A stretch of 64,000 bases of DNA from Acetispira formosa (nom. nud.) (GCA_023525915.1 CP026657.1:62001-126000), one strand, 5' to 3'; shown: positions 14,341 to 24,163, counted from the stretch's first letter. Numbers and translations: made by a program. Notes: a model not told the origin generated them from the letters alone.

Positions 14341-14565
14341 TCAAAATGGCATATCGTCTTTTTTGATGACCACAGCAAAATCCATAAGGTTATCGCCTAT
14401 CATCCTGCCCGAAATGTTATATGGCCTGTCTTTGAGATATGTAGGCTCAACGAAGCCTAATTTTTGCGCGTCCTCTTCGTAGACGATAGCCGCAATGCGG
14501 ACGGTTAAAAAGCGGGGTGTTTTGACTTTGTCGCCGATTTGAGGAATGTTTTGGTTGTTGATCAT
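14341..14565 (-). CDS. Phage hypothetical protein, 74 aa, copy 2
   Basis: Same product as at 4335-4559. Confidence 0.65.
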   Translation of the reverse strand: MINNQNIPQIGDKVKTPRFLTVRIAAIVYEEDAQKLGFVEPTYLKDRPYNISGRMIGDNLMDFAVVIKKDDMPF

Positions 14566-14576
14566 GGTGTTTCTCC

Positions 14577-14960
14577 TTAGTCGTTTTTTAGTGGTGATGA
14601 TGGCTTGATGGACTCGATTTCGGTAATAGCTTCCCGGATGCGGTCGAAAGCGGCGATGATGGCCTCTCTGTCGGTGTCAGACAGATTAGGTTCCTTACAG
14701 CTGAAAGAATCATTGCGTTCGACGCACAGTTTTTCAAGGCTGTCTTGATCATCGTTGGCAATGTAGCCAGACAGGCTTATGGCCGTAGTGTTCATAGTGT
14801 CGAGAGCGTCCTGTTTGTCATCGGTGAAGTATGTTGCCTCCTTGTTGCATTTACCATCGATGTAAGCCCGCACTTGGTATTCCTGCCAATCACGGTCATA
14901 AAAGCATTTGAGTGTGACCCTGCCTACGGTGGTTTCTTTAATCTTTCTGAACTGCGACAT
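14577..14960 (-). CDS. Phage hypothetical protein, 127 aa, copy 2
   Basis: Same product as at 4571-4954, first gene of the second leftward operon. Confidence 0.65.
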   Translation of the reverse strand: MSQFRKIKETTVGRVTLKCFYDRDWQEYQVRAYIDGKCNKEATYFTDDKQDALDTMNTTAISLSGYIANDDQDSLEKLCVERNDSFSCKEPNLSDTDREAIIAAFDRIREAITEIESIKPSSPLKND

Positions 14961-15003
14961 GGTGTGATCTCCCTTTTAGGTGAAGGGGCTGGAGCGCAAA
15001 AAC

Positions 15004-15203
15004 TTGTTCCCCTGGACCGCCCCTGAAATTTAAAAAAGAAAGGTGCACGCCGGAAAGGAAAAATCAAGGGGTGCCTTTCATAAAAAAAATTTCATCATGA
15101 TTCAATAGATCTTGAACCTTAGATGAAATTATTTTTATCCCTTGATTTTTGCTTTACGGAGTGCTAGACGAGAAGAAATTTCAGGGGCGGGCCAGGGGAA
15201 CAA
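15004..15203. repeat. 200-bp triple-nested inverted repeat, copy 2
   Basis: Same three nested stems as at 4998-5197. If this is an origin, two origins 10,006 bp apart would let replication start in one copy and stop in the other. Confidence 0.7.
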
Positions 15204-15531
15204 TTCAATTCTTCGCCGGGGTATGGGGCGCTGCCCCATCAAACGATCGAAGCTTGCGGAGATCAGAAGTGACAGATTAACTTGTTAATAGATATTCAAA
15301 TGCAGAATACATTAAGCCCTGGTTTAAATTTGCGTAGTCTTCGGAGTCAAATTCAGGGCGACCGGCTTAGGTGCCCCCACCCCTTGTGGGTCAAGACCCC
15401 CGAGATTAAATCGCATTCCAACCCTAAGAGGGGGGCTTGATTCATGGGGGGACCGGCCCCGTCTTCGGGGCAAGCCCCAAAAGAACCATTAAGAGGGGAA
15501 AATAATCAAAATTAGAAAGAAATAAAGAAGA
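15204..15531. other. Rest of phage intergenic region, copy 2
   Basis: Same three hairpins as in 5198-5525; no gene seen. Confidence 0.5.
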
Positions 15532-16005
15532 TTAAACTTCGACTTCAGCGAGAGTTTTTAAAATTCTTTCTTCAAGCCGAACTCTGTTCCATTGAAGAAT
15601 AATTTCTTTAAAATCTTGATTTAATTGATATTCACTTACCTCCGTACGCCAATCATAGCGCACAACAATGTATCCAGCTTCACGCAACATGGCATCCCGT
15701 TCAGCATCCTTCACTTTTTTGTCGGGATAGTCGTGGCTGGGACCATCCAATTCAACCATAGCAATAACTTGACACTTTGGAGTACAAACGACGAAGTCGA
15801 TTATTTTTGACCAAAATGGAATACGGTCTCTGTAATCGCGTTGTTGCTCGACATCAAGCACCTGATTCATACTGACCTGTGGAAAGACGTGAAGTCCTAC
15901 GAGTCCGACCTTCAGCTTATTGAAGAACTCAATTTCTTTTTCGTTCAAAAGAGTTTTAGGAATGAACTTTTTCTTGTGCTTTTTTGGATACTTTGACTCG
16001 GCCAT
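15532..16005 (-). CDS. DUF2726-type nuclease-like protein, copy 2
   Basis: Same product as at 5526-5999, with the same IDFVV and VELDG motifs. Confidence 0.7.
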   Translation of the reverse strand: MAESKYPKKHKKKFIPKTLLNEKEIEFFNKLKVGLVGLHVFPQVSMNQVLDVEQQRDYRDRIPFWSKIIDFVVCTPKCQVIAMVELDGPSHDYPDKKVKDAERDAMLREAGYIVVRYDWRTEVSEYQLNQDFKEIILQWNRVRLEERILKTLAEVEV

Positions 16006-16056
16006 ATCATTCATCCTCAATAAACTTAAAATGCATTTCAAGCTTGCTATTACTGA

Positions 16057-16512
16057 CTATGCGGATTTCGAAGAAACTTTCGTTGTTGAAGGTTTTGGAA
16101 CTTCAGTAACGCCCTTTTTCTTTTTGGCAATGGCGATGGCGCGTTCAGCAAGTTCTTCAGCCAATTCCCCGCCGTTGAGCAAAATGAAGTTGAAAGCGTC
16201 TTTTGCTTCTTGATGCGGGTCAGATACCTTAGGTTTTTTGGCATGTTTAGGCTTGTCACCAACAAGCTCCCGCCCTTCGATCAACATTTCGATCAAGTCC
16301 ATACCTATTTTATTAGCAATAAGTTCTGCTGTGCCAACGGATATCGATGCTTGTTTTTTCAATATTTGGCTGATGAAGGTATGAGATAAATCAAATATTG
16401 CACCGGCTTCCATGAGGTTATAGCCGGATTCTTTGTACCACTTCTGAAAAGCGGCTACAAAGTAGTTCATTGTTTTAGTGTTTTTTGAATTGGCGATTTT
16501 CATAATTTTCAT
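16057..16512 (-). CDS. XRE-like HTH regulator, copy 2
   Basis: Same product as at 6051-6506. The repressor gene is doubled along with its putative operators. Confidence 0.75.
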   Translation of the reverse strand: MKIMKIANSKNTKTMNYFVAAFQKWYKESGYNLMEAGAIFDLSHTFISQILKKQASISVGTAELIANKIGMDLIEMLIEGRELVGDKPKHAKKPKVSDPHQEAKDAFNFILLNGGELAEELAERAIAIAKKKKGVTEVPKPSTTKVSSKSA

Positions 16513-16545
16513 ATAGCATAGCTCCCTAAAAAAAAATCCGATGAA

Positions 16546-16561
16546 TGTTCCACGTGAAATA
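16546..16561. promoter_or_regulatory. parS-like site 1, copy 2
   Basis: TGTTCCACGTGAAATA, as at 6540. Confidence 0.65.
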
Positions 16562-16577
16562 CCTATCGGATTTCTGC

Positions 16578-16606
16578 TTGACTTTTTTAAGGTGAATGTT
16601 TAATAT
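16578..16606 (+). promoter_or_regulatory. Early phage promoter, copy 2
   Basis: TTGACT, 17 bases, TAATAT, as at 6572. Confidence 0.8.
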
Positions 16607-16615
16607 TGTGATAAA

Positions 16616-16631
16616 TGTTTCACGTGGAACA
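16616..16631. promoter_or_regulatory. parS-like site 2, copy 2
   Basis: TGTTTCACGTGGAACA, as at 6610. The lysogen thus carries four parS-like sites within 10.1 kb. Confidence 0.7.
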
Positions 16632-16653
16632 TCTCAGTGAAAAGGGGGTGCAA

Positions 16654-16866
16654 ATGAGCAAATACGGAGAGAGTTGGAAACCGGCGAAAGAAGGGGGCCG
16701 GAACCGAGGGAAGATTTTGCGGGAGATCAAGGCACTGAAGAACGAACAACGAAAGTTCGAGAGAGTACACAACGACGAGGGCAATGACGAGAAGCTGGAC
16801 GAGATTTGCCTGGAAGCGATCAGAAAGATCGGAGTGAGACTGTCGGAATTAACAAGCCAGCTATAG
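16654..16866 (+). CDS. Phage early protein, 70 aa, copy 2
   Basis: Same product as at 6648-6860. Confidence 0.65.
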   Translation: MSKYGESWKPAKEGGRNRGKILREIKALKNEQRKFERVHNDEGNDEKLDEICLEAIRKIGVRLSELTSQL

Positions 16867-16880
16867 AAAGGAAAAGAATT

Positions 16881-17204
16881 ATGGCAATGTTTGTACAGGG
16901 CGTGTGTGTGGGAAAGAAAGACGAAAACATCGAGTTCACGAAAGACGGGAAACCGGACTCGTTCCGTAGCATATCGGCATCCTTCTCGGAACCGGACGGC
17001 ACCGGTGAGCCGGTGTCAGTGGACATGGATGAAAATCAGATCAAACAGTTCCAGCCGTTCCAGCATTACAAGTTCCCGGTGGAGGCCCGAGTGGTTTCAA
17101 CGAAGCGTGGCGCGTTCTGCCGGATATCGATGCTGAAAAGCGCGGTTATCGAACGACTCGGTCAGGCGGGAGCGTCCGGTCAGCCCGCGGCGAAACAGGG
17201 ATAA
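16881..17204 (+). CDS. Probable ssDNA-binding protein, copy 2
   Basis: Same product as at 6875-7198. Confidence 0.6.
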   Translation: MAMFVQGVCVGKKDENIEFTKDGKPDSFRSISASFSEPDGTGEPVSVDMDENQIKQFQPFQHYKFPVEARVVSTKRGAFCRISMLKSAVIERLGQAGASGQPAAKQG

Positions 17205-17214
17205 AGGACACAGT

Positions 17215-17307
17215 GAACCTCCGCGCGGCGAATCTGACCCCAGTGCCGCCCGCGCGCAGGTCACGAGCACGGACGGCACTGGGGTCAGATTCGCCGCGCG
17301 GAGGTTC
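17215..17307. repeat. Perfect 34-bp inverted repeat, copy 2
   Basis: Same arms and loop as at 7209-7301. Confidence 0.85.
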
Positions 17308-17309
17308 AA

Positions 17310-17408
17310 ATGTTGGAGTATTTTGACGTGTATTTTCTGCAGGGGCTGAAGGTGGTGGCACCTGCGTTAATAGTGCTTGCGATATGCAGGCTATTTCAAT
17401 CCATGTAA
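17310..17408 (+). CDS. Small hydrophobic phage protein, 32 aa, copy 2
   Basis: Same product as at 7304-7402. Confidence 0.6.
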   Translation: MLEYFDVYFLQGLKVVAPALIVLAICRLFQSM

Positions 17409-17427
17409 CGAGAAAGAGGAGACAGAA

Positions 17428-17664
17428 ATGACGAATGTGAAAGTGTACAAGGTGATGAAGAGCAAAAGCAAGATGGCCTATGCGGCCCTTTTCGCGCTGA
17501 CTGTGTCGATGATGACCCCGGCCGTGGCCCGCGCCGACGCGATTTCGGACGCGATCACGAGCTTTGATACTACGAACATCATGGCGGCCGGTGCGGCCGT
17601 GATCGGCCTTGTGATCGCCATAGTGGGCGTGAAGAAGGTGATTCAGATGGTGAAAGGCGCGTAA
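17428..17664 (+). CDS. Major coat protein, pVIII-like, copy 2
   Basis: Same 78-residue precursor as at 7422-7658. Confidence 0.85.
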   Translation: MTNVKVYKVMKSKSKMAYAALFALTVSMMTPAVARADAISDAITSFDTTNIMAAGAAVIGLVIAIVGVKKVIQMVKGA

Positions 17665-17695
17665 GCGCGGCAAGGTTGCCACCTTCAACCAGGGG

Positions 17696-17719
17696 GAGGG
17701 CTACGGCCCTCTCTTTATT
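17696..17719 (+). terminator. Terminator after major coat gene, copy 2
   Basis: Same stem as at 7690-7713. Confidence 0.75.
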
Positions 17720-17736
17720 CCTACCCGGAGGAAATC

Positions 17737-17853
17737 ATGACTCCAGAACAATACGCCGAACTGTACGCCCTTCTAAGCACTCTCCCCGATCAGATATTTT
17801 CAGCCCTTCTGGCCGTATTAGTCATCAGCATTTTTGCGAGTTGTATTAAATGA
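17737..17853 (+). CDS. Small hydrophobic phage protein, 38 aa, copy 2
   Basis: Same product and ATGA overlap as at 7731-7847. Confidence 0.65.
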   Translation: MTPEQYAELYALLSTLPDQIFSALLAVLVISIFASCIK

Positions 17854-18980
17854 AAAAGATAATTATAGCGTCAGTGTTAAGCGTTATTTTATGTGTGTCG
17901 TCCTCAGCGTATGCGGCTTCTTATTGTGGCATGAGCGAGGCGACAAAGGCGAAGTGCTATATAAATGGATATGGCAAGTTTGTTTATTGGGGCGGTGCGT
18001 CATTCATTCCATGTGAATTTATCGAAAGTGAGCCATGCGAGGTTAGCGCGGAGCATTGCGAGAATGTACCGGAGAATCTAAAAGATGCGTTTGGTTGTGG
18101 TGGTGGTGATCCCATAGATGAGTGTGTACGGTATCAAAACATGTTTGACCCGTCACCAGTGGATTGTAATTTTCAAATAGAGTATGGGAATACTTGCGAA
18201 GATGGCGAAGGGCGGGTGATCAATCGTGAATACAGGATTAAAGCGTCTGACGGGCGAATATCTGACTGGAAGTGGGAAGGGAAAAGTTCATTGGATGAGG
18301 GGGTTGAATGTGATGAGGTGATAAAAATATGCGGTAACTCAAATGGATGTTGGGAAAGTGCCGGAACGGGAGGCGGCAGTTCAGGCGGTGGTGGGTCAGG
18401 TGGTGGTGATGGAGGTGGTGAGACAGGCGGGGGTGGTACTGGTGGAGGTGGAACAGGCGGGGGTGGAACAGGCGGGGGTGAAACAGGTGGGGGTGAAACA
18501 GGTGGGGGTGGAACTGGCGGGGGCGAGACAGGCGGGGGTGATACTGGTGGAGGTGGAACAGGCGGTGGCGAGACAGGCGGGGGTGAAACAGGTGGGGGTG
18601 AAACTGGTGGCGGCGAGACTGGTGGTGGTGATGGCAACGGCGATGGAAGCGGTGAAAGTGGCAACGGTAGCGGTTCATATGATGGTGATGGCGGGTTGAG
18701 TGGTATTGACGGAATAGAGGGCATGGATAAAGGGGAAGGTGATTTAAAGCAGACGATGAAGGATATGCTCAATGACCTTAAGGACAATGAAATGGTGGGT
18801 AAAATCAAAGACCACGACTACATAAAAGTGTCCGGTCAAACCTGCAAGATCAATTTCACAGTATTTAATCGGTCGTTCAGTTTTTCATTGTGTGAGTGGG
18901 AGCATGAAATAAGCCTGTTTGGCAACATCCTGATGGGGCTGGTTTCTCTGTTCGGGATGGTGCATATCTTAAGGAGATAG
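17850..18980 (+). CDS. pIII-like adsorption protein, copy 2
   Basis: Same 376 residues as at 7844-8974, including the same number of Gly-rich repeat units. Such a repeat would be among the first parts to drift, so the duplication looks recent. Confidence 0.8.
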   Translation: MKKIIIASVLSVILCVSSSAYAASYCGMSEATKAKCYINGYGKFVYWGGASFIPCEFIESEPCEVSAEHCENVPENLKDAFGCGGGDPIDECVRYQNMFDPSPVDCNFQIEYGNTCEDGEGRVINREYRIKASDGRISDWKWEGKSSLDEGVECDEVIKICGNSNGCWESAGTGGGSSGGGGSGGGDGGGETGGGGTGGGGTGGGGTGGGETGGGETGGGGTGGGETGGGDTGGGGTGGGETGGGETGGGETGGGETGGGDGNGDGSGESGNGSGSYDGDGGLSGIDGIEGMDKGEGDLKQTMKDMLNDLKDNEMVGKIKDHDYIKVSGQTCKINFTVFNRSFSFSLCEWEHEISLFGNILMGLVSLFGMVHILRR

Positions 18981-18983
18981 AGT

Positions 18984-19304
18984 ATGGACTGGATACTTGG
19001 CGGTATCAAAGATTTTCTTATCAAGATTTTTGGAAACTTTTGGGGAAGCCTTTTCTCCGTGTTCATGAAAATACTGATGGGACCATTTATATATTTTATC
19101 CTTAATCCCATTTTTGGTCTGATCAGCTTTTTTGCTGAATTGCTGATGGAGACGTTCGTACTCCCGCACTTGAACCAGGTTGGGTTGGACATGACAGGTC
19201 TGGCCGGTTGGCTGATTACCTGCCTGCGCTTTCAAGAATGCTTGTCGATATTATTATCATTCTATGCGGTTGGTTTTCTGATCAGCCTGATACCGGGAAA
19301 GTAA
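18984..19304 (+). CDS. pVI-like minor coat protein, copy 2
   Basis: Same product as at 8978-9298. Confidence 0.75.
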   Translation: MDWILGGIKDFLIKIFGNFWGSLFSVFMKILMGPFIYFILNPIFGLISFFAELLMETFVLPHLNQVGLDMTGLAGWLITCLRFQECLSILLSFYAVGFLISLIPGK

Positions 19305-19310
19305 ACGGCC

Positions 19311-20462
19311 ATGATTTACCTCTATACCGGTGTGCCGGGTTCTGGCAAAAGTTACAAGATGGTGTATGACCTGTCGGTGTTTTTGGAAAAGAACCCGGAT
19401 GTGTCGGTAATATCGAACATCAGGGAATTGAGGCTGGGCCACACGGACTTTGAAGAATTTTTGGACGAACTGTTCTCTGGCCAGAAGCGGCCGCAGCAGG
19501 TGGAAAACTTTTTTGACTACGAACACCAGCAGAAGCTCAATGAAAAATTCGGCGGTCCGATCATGTACGTCCTGGACGAATGCCAACTGTACTTTCCCCG
19601 GCGCATGGGGTTGCCAAAAACAGAGGCGTATCTCCAGCGTCACCGCCACCTTGGCCACTTCATTTACTTGGCCAGCCAGTCGTCGAAGCTGGTGAACTCG
19701 AACTTTATCCCGCTGATCGAAACGGAATATCACGCCGCGCGGCGAACAATTTCGTTTATGGGTGAAATTCATTATAAGGAGAAAAGCCCGCAGTCGAATC
19801 AGATAATTCGCAATATCACGTTGCGGCCGAAGCAGAAAATATTTGACCTGTATAAAAGCTTCGAAACAGCAGAAATCAAAAAACCCAAGCCGGTACTGTT
19901 TAAATTTTTTTTGGTGCCATTGCTGTTCACGCCGTTTCTGTATCTGTTTTATGCGAACTATTTGCGCGTGCCTGAAAAGTCTGAAAGCGCCCAGGTGGAA
20001 TCATCGAGCGCGAGACCTGTAGAGGTCGACAGGCTGACGCATGAGCGCGACAAACTTCGTGCGGAAGTGTCGAGGCTGAATGAACGTATTTCGTTAATGA
20101 GCAACGACAACGAGAAGATGCGTGAAACGCTGGAACAGAAAGTGCGGGTGTTCCTGCCGGTAGTTCAGGTGGGTAATAAGAAACTGACAGTGGACCCGGA
20201 AACAGGTGCGATAGTGGATACGAAGCAGATAAAGGGGCATAAGGTAGTGTGCATGAAAGATATTCACTGCTATTACGACAAGCCACTGTACGGGGGCGTA
20301 CAACTGCTGTCAGAGCGTCAGGGTGGAATGGTTGCGCCATCGCCGTATGTGGGCGCACAGACGGCGGTGAGGCCGTCAGCGGGTGCGGTGGCGGGTGTGG
20401 GTGCATTCATAGACGCGAGCATAGTGCCGGAAGTGGAAGAACCTGTACGGAAGGTGAACTGA
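19311..20462 (+). CDS. Zot/pI-like assembly ATPase, copy 2
   Basis: Same product as at 9305-10456, Walker A GVPGSGKS. Confidence 0.9.
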   Translation: MIYLYTGVPGSGKSYKMVYDLSVFLEKNPDVSVISNIRELRLGHTDFEEFLDELFSGQKRPQQVENFFDYEHQQKLNEKFGGPIMYVLDECQLYFPRRMGLPKTEAYLQRHRHLGHFIYLASQSSKLVNSNFIPLIETEYHAARRTISFMGEIHYKEKSPQSNQIIRNITLRPKQKIFDLYKSFETAEIKKPKPVLFKFFLVPLLFTPFLYLFYANYLRVPEKSESAQVESSSARPVEVDRLTHERDKLRAEVSRLNERISLMSNDNEKMRETLEQKVRVFLPVVQVGNKKLTVDPETGAIVDTKQIKGHKVVCMKDIHCYYDKPLYGGVQLLSERQGGMVAPSPYVGAQTAVRPSAGAVAGVGAFIDASIVPEVEEPVRKVN

Positions 20463-20517
20463 TGAGGGCAGTTTTGGGAAATGAGATTCATAAAGTTGAA
20501 AGGAAAAGGTAAGTCAA

Positions 20518-20817
20518 ATGGAATCATTGTTGATTGTTTTTAGCGGGGTCATTTTATCTTTTGGTTGTTTAATTCTATTTCATTGGTGGGAGAAATATAG
20601 TTGTGAAAACAGTTTTAAAAAGTACTGTGCAGCTAGAGCGAAATCCCGCCAGATGTTTATAGAAAAGATTGGCCGTTGTACGATTGAAATATTCCATTTG
20701 AATGAAGAGCTTGAAAATGAAGCGTGTCCAATGAGGAAAGAAACAATTAAGTCTCAAATAGCACGCACTCAAAAGTCAATTGTTGCATTTATTAATACTA
20801 TTAGGATGTTGAGTTGA
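20518..20817 (+). CDS. Phage membrane-anchored coiled-coil protein, copy 2
   Basis: Same product as at 10512-10811. Confidence 0.6.
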   Translation: MESLLIVFSGVILSFGCLILFHWWEKYSCENSFKKYCAARAKSRQMFIEKIGRCTIEIFHLNEELENEACPMRKETIKSQIARTQKSIVAFINTIRMLS

Positions 20818-21755
20818 CTCATATACAAAGTACCGTACTTGTTACTGAAATTGGAACCGCAAGGGGCCGAATGACGGCCCCTATACTTGAAAAAATAATT
20901 CGAAAGTTGCCCCAAGTCGCTGACCAGACCGAAGCGATAGCGCGGAAACATAACTGTGCGTCTGTCTGGTGTCCCATGTGCTACCGGCGTTTCCATCTGC
21001 ACCGGCACTTTGCGCGGCTGTCAGAAATGCCGTGGCAGGAATCGCGTTTGGTGACTCTCACCCTGGACAGAGCCAAGGTCGGCATTGGTGCGGACGCTTA
21101 CATGTGGTTCCGTGAAAAAAAGGCCCTGGGCCGCTTTTTCGTGGGCCTTGAACGCCAGGGTGTAGAGGTCAAAGACTGGGCCGGTCAAATCGAGTTCCAT
21201 AAGGACGGAACCCCGCACTGGCACCTCTTGGTGTGGACGAAAAAAGGCAAAGCCGGAATGATCGGCAATGCGCGGCTGAAAGCCGCATGGCCGTGGGGCG
21301 GCGTTCATGAGGACTATTTCAAGGACCGCGCCCACTATGACAATACGGTGGGTTATTTCGGAAAGTCCGGGTATTTTCACAAGGGCAAAAAGTACCAAAC
21401 TGAACTGCCGGATTATTTCCGTTCAGATTATTTCAAGGGCAAGCGCATAGCGCGGTTTTATTCGGCCAGGCGCAAATCGGACAATCCTTCGGAGCAGGTT
21501 GAAACAGAAAAGGAACCGGAGCCGTCACAGACGATAACCGGGCGCAAGCTGGCCACCTGCGGGCAGTTCACCCACATCTGGTTTTACACCAGTGACCGGG
21601 CCGGGTTCGAGCGAAGCGAGGCGCATTATTCCGAGTGTATCAACGTGCCTTATAACGATTTTGTCGAAGATCATGCCGGTGCCTATGTGCCGGGATTCGG
21701 TTACAGCTTCTTCCTTTCCGGTATCCCGCCAGAGGTTTCAGAGTGTCCGTTTTGA
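20814..21755 (+). CDS. HUH replication initiator, copy 2
   Basis: Same product as at 10808-11749. Confidence 0.85.
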   Translation: MTHIQSTVLVTEIGTARGRMTAPILEKIIRKLPQVADQTEAIARKHNCASVWCPMCYRRFHLHRHFARLSEMPWQESRLVTLTLDRAKVGIGADAYMWFREKKALGRFFVGLERQGVEVKDWAGQIEFHKDGTPHWHLLVWTKKGKAGMIGNARLKAAWPWGGVHEDYFKDRAHYDNTVGYFGKSGYFHKGKKYQTELPDYFRSDYFKGKRIARFYSARRKSDNPSEQVETEKEPEPSQTITGRKLATCGQFTHIWFYTSDRAGFERSEAHYSECINVPYNDFVEDHAGAYVPGFGYSFFLSGIPPEVSECPF

Positions 21756-21786
21756 GACGAGTTAGTACAAAATTTAGGGGATGATT

Positions 21787-22356
21787 ATGAGAGTGCTGGT
21801 TGCCTGTGAATTTAGTGGAAGAGTGAGAGACGCATTCATAGCAAGAGGACATGATGCTATATCATGCGATCTCTTGCCGAGTGAGCGCCCTGGGCCGCAT
21901 TATCAGGGGAATGTCAGAGACATTCTTAATGACGGCTGGGATTTGATGGTTGCACATCCGCCCTGTACGCATCTGGCAGTAAGTGGACGCAGGTGGTTTA
22001 AGGGCAAAGAAGCGCTCCAGTCGGAAGCCTTGAACTTCGTCCGTGCTCTTATGAATGCTCCAATATTTCGTATAGCTGTTGAAAATCCTTTGTCGCTTAT
22101 ATCAAGCCAAATCAGACCGGCTGACCAGCTGATTCAACCATGGCAATTTGGGCATGGTGAGCTTAAGGCCACATGCTTGTGGTTGCGTGGCTTGCCCAAG
22201 CTGAAACCGACTTGTATTGTACCCGGGCGTGAATCACGTCTCCATCATTTAAGCCCGGGTGTTGATCGCTGGAAAGAGCGGAGCCGTACTTATCCAGGAA
22301 TTGCTGAAGCAATGGCAGATCAATGGAGTGACTGCCCTGGAGCGTTGTTCATTTGA
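21787..22356 (+). CDS. Short phage DNA cytosine methyltransferase, copy 2
   Basis: Same product as at 11781-12350. Confidence 0.75.
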   Translation: MRVLVACEFSGRVRDAFIARGHDAISCDLLPSERPGPHYQGNVRDILNDGWDLMVAHPPCTHLAVSGRRWFKGKEALQSEALNFVRALMNAPIFRIAVENPLSLISSQIRPADQLIQPWQFGHGELKATCLWLRGLPKLKPTCIVPGRESRLHHLSPGVDRWKERSRTYPGIAEAMADQWSDCPGALFI

Positions 22357-22452
22357 GATACTGATGGTTCAAAAAAACGAACTCAAAAAGGGGTGTCAGT
22401 GCAGCCGATCGGCGCGGGGTAAGGTTCAAAAATTTATGTTTAGGGGCTGGAG

Positions 22453-22581
22453 ATGTATTTAGAGGCAAGCGAAGCGGTGTTCGTGTACTTTTTGCTTATG
22501 TCGGGCGCGATGCTTGGCGGCTTTGCCGGTAGCCTGATAGGCGAGTATCTCATCCGTAAATTTTGGGGCGGGTCAAAGTGA
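22453..22581 (+). CDS. Small membrane protein, 42 aa, copy 2
   Basis: Same product and GTGA overlap as at 12447-12575. Confidence 0.55.
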   Translation: MYLEASEAVFVYFLLMSGAMLGGFAGSLIGEYLIRKFWGGSK

Positions 22582-23573
22582 AGGTTTTTCAGCGCGGAAA
22601 ACGATGGTGGGTGTACGAGTGTGAGAACGGGATTATAACCCGCCGATCACTTGGCCCAGACGTGACCAGCAGGGCGCAAGCTCTTCTGGCGGCAGAAAAA
22701 GAAGCGCCGTCAGAACCGGCGCAACCAAAAATGTTGACCTTGCGGACGTTCTTCAACGATTTTTTGACCGATGCGCGTATCAGGCTTTCAGCAACATCAG
22801 TGGTGCGTTATAAGCGTTCATTCAAGGCTCTGATGTACGATTTGGGCGATTTCTTCCCAGTGGAGTGCCTGACCAACAAGCAACTGAATAAGTGGGCTTA
22901 CAGCCTCTTACAGAAGGGCCGTTCCCCAGAGGGCATAAACCTTGACCTTCGCCACATCAGAGCGGCCTTGCGGCGTGGTGAAGACCTTGGTGTGATCGCC
23001 ATAGCTCCGAAAGTGGATATGGTGCGGACCCCCAAGCGACTCCCCCGCCACCTGACGATGGAGCAGTTCAACCGGATAGTTGCGGCCGAGAGGAACGAAC
23101 TGTTTCGGCGGTTGTGGATTTTCATGGTCTGGACCGGGGTAAGACGGTATGAAGCGCACGGCCTTGAATGGGAGTGCGTCACCCTGGGCGATAATCCGCG
23201 CATGCAAGTAGTGGGGAAGGGCGACCGTGAGCGTGTGGTGCCGATACTGGCCCCGGCCCTTGAGGCTATGGGCCGGCCGGAAGTATCGGGCCGGGTGTTC
23301 GAGGTGGGGAGCCTGGACAACATGACGGCCCATTTCAAGGCCACGGCCAAAGCGGCCGGACTGCCTAAGGCCCGGCTTCATGACCTGCGCCATACCTGCC
23401 TGACTCTGCTGGTCGGCCACGGTGTACCGTTGAAGCTGGTTCAGGACATCGCCGGGCATTCCACGATCACAACGACCATGAACTACGCGAAGCTGTTCAC
23501 GGGAAACGCCCATTCCATTCTCAATAAGGCGCTTGGTTTTGAGAAAATGTCGAAGTCCCTTGTGGATGAATAA
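22578..23573 (+). CDS. Tyrosine recombinase, phage integrase, copy 2
   Basis: Same product as at 12572-13567, next to the intact tRNA-Leu. Confidence 0.92.
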   Translation: MKVFQRGKRWWVYECENGIITRRSLGPDVTSRAQALLAAEKEAPSEPAQPKMLTLRTFFNDFLTDARIRLSATSVVRYKRSFKALMYDLGDFFPVECLTNKQLNKWAYSLLQKGRSPEGINLDLRHIRAALRRGEDLGVIAIAPKVDMVRTPKRLPRHLTMEQFNRIVAAERNELFRRLWIFMVWTGVRRYEAHGLEWECVTLGDNPRMQVVGKGDRERVVPILAPALEAMGRPEVSGRVFEVGSLDNMTAHFKATAKAAGLPKARLHDLRHTCLTLLVGHGVPLKLVQDIAGHSTITTTMNYAKLFTGNAHSILNKALGFEKMSKSLVDE

Positions 23574-23650
23574 AATCAAATAGTTACGCTGTAGAGCTGT
23601 GCATTGTACAAGCCGTGTTTTGCACAATATTCAAATAGCGGCAAAAAAGA

Positions 23651-23686
23651 GGGGTTAGCCAGTAGTGAGAACTATCGGCTAACCCC
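23651..23686 (-). terminator. tRNA-Leu terminator now in use, supplied by the phage
   Basis: Same GGGGTTAGCC stem and T-run as at 3639, just downstream of the intact tRNA. Its flank marks it as phage-derived. Confidence 0.8.
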
Positions 23687-23698
23687 TTGAAATGATTG

Positions 23699-23785
23699 TG
23701 GTGCCCGGAGCCGGGGTCGAACCGGCACAGTGTTTCCACCGAGGGATTTTAAGTCCCTTGTGTCTACCAATTCCACCATCCGGGC
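23699..23785 (-). tRNA. tRNA-Leu (anticodon UAA)
   Basis: 87 bases with encoded CCA. The acceptor arms GCCCGGA / TCCGGGC, the loop CTTAAAA giving anticodon UAA, a long variable arm and the T arm GGTTCGACCCC are all present. The 3' 55 bases (23699-23753) are attR and come from the phage after integration, but the gene is intact. Confidence 0.95.
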
Positions 23786-23806
23786 TATTGGAAGGTGAGT
23801 GATTCT

Positions 23807-23836
23807 TTATTATTTATATCTTTCACCCAATGTCAA
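23807..23836 (-). promoter_or_regulatory. tRNA-Leu promoter
   Basis: On the minus strand TTGACA (23831-23836), an 18-base spacer and TAATAA (23807-23812), 21 bases before the tRNA 5' end. The remaining bases up to 24163 are AT-rich, and I see no gene there. Confidence 0.7.
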
Positions 23837-24163
23837 GTGGCAAATGTTCTTTCCATAACATTAAATTGATTTCCGGCATATTTATCCACTTCCGCTCCCT
23901 TATGCTCTGACATTCATAAAAGCGGCCTTGCTTTCATTTGCGTTAAAATTTTTATTTGATAATATATGAAAAATGTACTAAATGATTCTGAAAAGTCACT
24001 GGATACGACCTTATATCCGATTTTGTGGTTTTGCGGATATGTAACTCCATCTTTATTAATATGTTAGGCTGCTATTTTTTCTTCGAGCCTTTCAGGTGTA
24101 ATTGAGGTTGTTTTTTTTGTCAATTGGGTATATGGTACATCTTCTCGTCTTGCTTAATGACTG

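Larger units (their letters stand above)
13748..23753 (+). mobile_element. Inovirus-type prophage, copy 2 (10,006 bp)
   Basis: Second head-to-tail copy. All gene products read the same as in copy 1 at an offset of 10,006 bp. Tandem copies let a Rep-driven rolling circle release whole phage genomes from the chromosome without excision, as in CTX-type phages. An assembly artefact from abundant replicative form is the alternative. Confidence 0.9.
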
